A stretch of 64,000 nucleotides of DNA from contig JAPPFM010000032.1 in NCBI GenBank assembly GCA_028821605.1, positions 6,002 through 70,001 of the forward strand. Reading direction: 5' to 3'. How positions within the stretch are numbered: position 1 is the stretch's first letter; each line of letters opens with the position of its first letter. The stretch comes from Candidatus Poribacteria bacterium. Lineage in GTDB: Bacteria > Poribacteria > WGA-4E > WGA-3G. Under the pieces are notes generated by a model. It was not told the origin of the DNA and did not search any database. It saw nothing but the letters and a program-made list of their open reading frames with translations. The position numbers and the translations under genes were made by a program. Below, in pieces: positions 61,168 through 64,000 of this stretch.

Positions 61168-61941
61168 ATGAACGTTGTTAAGAGTTTATCAACCCACAAA
61201 TATCTCCTCTTCACGCTGGTATATGCCGCCATTTTTGTCTGGACTTCCAGCAGCTTTGGTAAGGTTTTATACCTTGACAATTTTGACGATGGAAAAATTG
61301 ATGGAAAGTATGAATTCAAAAACCACGAGGGCAAATGGGTAGAAAAGGGCGGCGTTATCAGCCAAACCCACGAATCTCCCGGCGATCACACCTATCTCGT
61401 GCTTGATGGTGGCTTTAAAGAACCGCATACTGGATTGGTGATGATTCGGGTCGATGACTGGGGAGATGGCGATCTTGCCCGTTGTGGACTTGGATTTCGT
61501 CTTGATCCCGGAGATGCCTCTGGTTACGCCTTTCTAATCCATCATTTCCTCAATAACATGGAATTCCTCAATGACCATCTCGCTTGGAAACAGAACGATA
61601 CCAAACCTCCTTTCGGTATTGTAGAGATCGGGACCTGGTACTGGATGAAGGCTGAAATATCTGACAAGGGGTTTACCGGTAAAATCTGGGAAGATGGCGA
61701 AGAGGAACCCCAAAAATGGCTTCTCGAAAGCAAACTTGATTTTGGAAACGTCAGACCTGAGAGCGGACAAGTTGGACTTAACGGGGGTTCAAGTAGAGGG
61801 GCACCCGCGCTAACCATTGTCTCATTTGACAATTGGGCAATTTGCGATACGCCTGATGATTGCACACCGAAAGAGATCCTTGCCGTTCAGGCAACTGGCA
61901 AACTTCCAACCGTTTGGGGCGCGCTCAAAGCGCGCTACTAA
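61168..61941 (+). CDS. Secreted protein with DUF1080-like beta-sandwich and TWG tail
   Basis: A 257-aa protein: signal peptide (residues about 10-30), then a concanavalin-A-like fold unlike the LamG neighbours, with YLDNFDDGKIDGKYEFKNHEGKWVEKGG, YLVLDGGFKEPHTGLVMIRVDDWG and GTWYWMKAEISDKGFTGKIWEDGEEEP. This resembles the 3-keto-disaccharide hydrolase/DUF1080 family, but I cannot assign the function. It ends LAVQATGKLPTVWGALKARY. ATG 61168 is chosen because AAGGAGG lies 7 bases upstream. Confidence 0.7.
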   Translation: MNVVKSLSTHKYLLFTLVYAAIFVWTSSSFGKVLYLDNFDDGKIDGKYEFKNHEGKWVEKGGVISQTHESPGDHTYLVLDGGFKEPHTGLVMIRVDDWGDGDLARCGLGFRLDPGDASGYAFLIHHFLNNMEFLNDHLAWKQNDTKPPFGIVEIGTWYWMKAEISDKGFTGKIWEDGEEEPQKWLLESKLDFGNVRPESGQVGLNGGSSRGAPALTIVSFDNWAICDTPDDCTPKEILAVQATGKLPTVWGALKARY

Positions 61942-61991
61942 AGCAATCCATCTCTAATAGGACGATGGATTGATGTGAACAATAACAACCG

Positions 61992-62012
61992 GGCGCGCTT
62001 TTTAAGCGCGCC
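61992..62012 (+). terminator. Terminator-like hairpin after 61168-61941
   Basis: GGCGCGCTT and AAGCGCGCC form a perfect 9-bp stem with a TTTA-type loop; the bases after it are weakly T-rich. The preceding AATCCATC/GATGGATT pair (61945-61971) forms another small hairpin. Confidence 0.6.
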
Positions 62013-62060
62013 TATTGATAAGCTGCAACACGTGGATCCATATCCACATAACATTAACGT

Positions 62061-62228
62061 ATGGGAAAAATTTTACTCATCATTTTCGGGATATTTATCT
62101 TTGTTGTAGGTATCCTGATTCTCTTCCAAATTTTGCAAGCAATTTTCGCCTTCATCTTTTCCGTCGCGCTGTTTATCATCGTTGTCGGCGGCGCGTTTCT
62201 AATTCTCAGGAAGATTTTTAATGGATGA
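62061..62228 (+). CDS. Small membrane protein of 55 residues
   Basis: The frame from ATG 62061 to TGA at 62226-62228 encodes MGKILLIIFGIFIFVVGILI and further hydrophobic residues, ending in LRKIFNG. Two membrane helices fill almost the entire protein, and a basic residue pair at the end fits the positive-inside rule. There is no clear ribosome-binding site, so confidence is moderate. Function unknown. Plus-strand frame 62015-62221 is its shadow. Confidence 0.55.
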   Translation: MGKILLIIFGIFIFVVGILILFQILQAIFAFIFSVALFIIVVGGAFLILRKIFNG

Positions 62229-62294
62229 GGGTGCCACACTGTGGCATACGACTTGCAGATTTCCATATTCTACCAAATCAAAGGAGATTTAATT

Positions 62295-63083
62295 GTGCTA
62301 CAGAAAGTTAACTTTGTGATATTAATTTTCACTATTAGTCTAATCGCGACCAACCTATCTGCCCAAATTGTGGAGGATGGATTGGTGGGTTATTGGAGTT
62401 TCGATGCAAACAACATTAGCGGAAAGACCGTTACGGATGGGACTGGTAATTACGACGGGACTATCAACGGGAACCTGAAAAAGGTTACTGGTAAAATTGG
62501 CGATGCGTTAGAGTTTGATGGAAACGAAGCGAACTTCGTCGAGATTGATAGTCCTGAAGATTTTGATTTCAACAGCGACTTCACGTGGGCAGCATGGATC
62601 AAGACAGACAATGTTGGGCCCGGTGTAATTTTCGCGAAAACCGGTGGTCCAGGGACCGATGACAAGGGTCCCAAAACCTTGTGGGTTCGCAACGGGGTCC
62701 TTAACTTAGATACCGGTTGGGTGGGCAATGTTGAAGACACCGAAAATATTGCCGATAACAAATGGCACCACATTGCCGTTACGGGTGCACCAGAGGATAG
62801 TGGAGTCCAATACTTTGTTGACGGCAAAGCGACAGGTGGTGGTAACCTTAACCTCGCCCAATTCCCTGAAGAGGATTGGGAAAACCATGTTTTCATCGGA
62901 TTGGATGGAAGAGCCGATGGCGAATTCGGTGTGTTTACCGGTATTATTGACGAATTTAGCGTCTACGACAGAATACTTGAAGAAGCGGAAATCAATCAGA
63001 ACTTCAAATCTGATACAGGACTCGCTGTAGACCCCAATGGCAAACTCGCCGCAACGTGGGGTGCTCTCAAAGCACGCCGATAA
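62295..63083 (+). CDS. Secreted LamG protein with TWG tail (GTG start)
   Basis: A 262-aa protein with a signal peptide (residues about 4-22) and a LamG domain with DGLVGYWSFDANNISG, WAAWIKTDNVGPGVIF, KWHHIAVTGAPEDSGVQYFVDGK and DEFSVYDRILEEAE. It ends LAVDPNGKLAATWGALKARR. GTG 62295 follows AAGGAG. A hairpin follows at 63094. Confidence 0.8.
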   Translation: MLQKVNFVILIFTISLIATNLSAQIVEDGLVGYWSFDANNISGKTVTDGTGNYDGTINGNLKKVTGKIGDALEFDGNEANFVEIDSPEDFDFNSDFTWAAWIKTDNVGPGVIFAKTGGPGTDDKGPKTLWVRNGVLNLDTGWVGNVEDTENIADNKWHHIAVTGAPEDSGVQYFVDGKATGGGNLNLAQFPEEDWENHVFIGLDGRADGEFGVFTGIIDEFSVYDRILEEAEINQNFKSDTGLAVDPNGKLAATWGALKARR

Positions 63084-63093
63084 GACACTATCT

Positions 63094-63119
63094 GTAGGCG
63101 CGCCTTTGAGCGTGCCTAC
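63094..63119 (+). terminator. Hairpin after last LamG gene
   Basis: GTAGGCGCGC and GCGTGCCTAC form a 10-bp stem with one mismatch around CTTTGA. The following bases ACGACTCTATTTG are not a run of T. It may work as a partial terminator. Confidence 0.5.
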
Positions 63120-63147
63120 ACGACTCTATTTGTAGGCAGTAGAATGT

Positions 63148-64000
63148 ATGTCGTATGTCAAGAACCGAACCATCTTTGAGAACGACAACCTTCATGTACT
63201 TCGTGGGCTTGACACAAATTCTATCGACCTGATTTATCTCGATCCACCCTTCAATTCCAACCGAACTTTTGAGGCTTCAATAGGTAGTGAAGCCGCAGGT
63301 GCAACGTTCAAAGATTTTTGGACCTTGGAGGATTTAGATAACACATCTCATGGTGAGCTCGCGGACAGGGAACCAGAACTCTATCATACCATCAGTGCTG
63401 CCGAGTTCAGTCATGGGAAATCCATGAAGGCTTATCTCATCATGATGAGTATCCGGATGTTGGAAATGTTCCGAATCCTCAAACCCACCGGAACGCTCTA
63501 CTTGCATTGTGATGACAACGCCAGTCACTACCTCAAAATTATGATGGATACTATCTTTGGGAAGGATAATTTTAGAAATGAGATTGTTTGGCAACGGGCG
63601 ATAACCACCAAAGGCAATCTCAAAAAGGGGTTGGCACGGGATTCAGATAGTATCCTCCGATATTCAAAAAGCAATACGTATGTTTGGAATGTTGAGGCAG
63701 TCACGATGCCTTATGATATGGCGCATTTAGACGAGAAAACGAAACGTCAGTATTATTGTATTGAACCAGAAACCGGACGCCGCTTTTCACATACTTCCAT
63801 AACTGCGCAGAACTACGATCCCGATTCTCATCTTACGTATGAGGTAATGGGAGTCGTCAGAACATGGCGGTGGGCGGAAGATCGCATGCGGAAGGAGATT
63901 GAAGCCGGACGCATCGTTCAAACGCGCCCCGGAAATGTTCCACGCTATAAGCGCTATCTTGATGAACAAAAAGGCAAAAGACTAAACAATATCTGGGTGG
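63148..64000 (+). CDS. DNA adenine methyltransferase, partial (right edge)
   Basis: The open frame from ATG 63148 to the right edge (284 codons) begins SYVKNRTIFENDNLHVL and contains LDPPFNSN, the D-P-P-x motif IV of adenine N6 methyltransferases, then LHCDDNASHYLKIMMDTIFG and NEIVWQRA as in type III and other beta-class enzymes. It should methylate adenine at a recognition sequence that cannot be predicted. The partner restriction gene, if any, is beyond the window. The start has no strong ribosome-binding site, and ATG 63144 in another frame is rejected. Confidence 0.8.
   Translation, partial: MSYVKNRTIFENDNLHVLRGLDTNSIDLIYLDPPFNSNRTFEASIGSEAAGATFKDFWTLEDLDNTSHGELADREPELYHTISAAEFSHGKSMKAYLIMMSIRMLEMFRILKPTGTLYLHCDDNASHYLKIMMDTIFGKDNFRNEIVWQRAITTKGNLKKGLARDSDSILRYSKSNTYVWNVEAVTMPYDMAHLDEKTKRQYYCIEPETGRRFSHTSITAQNYDPDSHLTYEVMGVVRTWRWAEDRMRKEIEAGRIVQTRPGNVPRYKRYLDEQKGKRLNNIWV

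Overview
ORGANISM. This is a gene-dense bacterial chromosome segment of moderate GC with no rRNA or tRNA to place it. The repertoire is typical of Candidatus Poribacteria and similar uncultured heterotrophs: a run of Gfo/Idh/MocA dehydrogenases, sugar-phosphate isomerase-like TIM barrels, an enolase-superfamily dehydratase, a PhyH dioxygenase, a ceramidase-like protein, CehA/McbA and DUF5916 secreted proteins, secreted LamG proteins and ECF sigma factors with large C-terminal extensions. The phylum assignment is inference from gene content. GTG and TTG starts behind good Shine-Dalgarno sites are common.

LAYOUT. 1-6032 (minus): a zinc-ribbon membrane protein cut by the left edge, a secreted CehA/McbA-type protein, a GNAT protein, a nucleosidase-like protein and RsgA. 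6241-11530: Gfo/Idh dehydrogenase, GNAT, a fragment of an adenosine deaminase gene, a secreted propeller-like protein, a dead transposase and a kinase-like protein. 11531-12955 is gene-poor and repeat-rich. 12956-25534 (minus): two adenosine deaminase paralogues, a sigma factor-membrane-propeller fusion next to a DUF5916 protein, an ABC exporter, and small enzymes (YdcF, GNAT, methyltransferase, uridine-kinase-like). 25670-30666: sugar-acid/polysaccharide-type enzymes. 30974-42957: two periplasmic binding proteins, a G-V-S repeat protein, an M16-like peptidase beside a second sigma-factor fusion carrying a copy of that peptidase domain, a ceramidase-like protein, a flavin monooxygenase, a HAD phosphatase and a Gfo/Idh. 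42982-51494 is an accessory island: a two-gene putative defence operon (PD-(D/E)XK nuclease-STAND NTPase plus a HEPN-like protein), divergent from a four-gene module ending in a phage terminase large subunit with no other phage genes. 51834-56528: four tandem Gfo/Idh paralogues. 56633-63083: four LamG proteins plus one other secreted protein, all with the same C-terminal tail, interleaved with PhyH, an SDR and a 55-residue membrane protein. A DNA adenine methyltransferase runs off the right edge.

HOW THE GENES WORK TOGETHER. Most of the window looks like machinery for oxidising and remodelling sugars and sugar acids, with secreted binding proteins and solute-binding receptors. The most unusual parts are (i) two sigma factors sharing one cytoplasmic scaffold and membrane anchor but ending in unrelated extracytoplasmic domains, one a peptidase copy whose active-site Glu is Asn while the intact copy is encoded immediately upstream; (ii) the tail ending in TWG-[AS]-[LI]-K shared by five secreted proteins, one with a different fold; (iii) the nuclease-STAND/HEPN pair; and (iv) several families of short inverted-repeat elements in the intergenic gaps. 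Three in-frame micro-duplications, the Gfo/Idh array and the deaminase copies show recent duplication.
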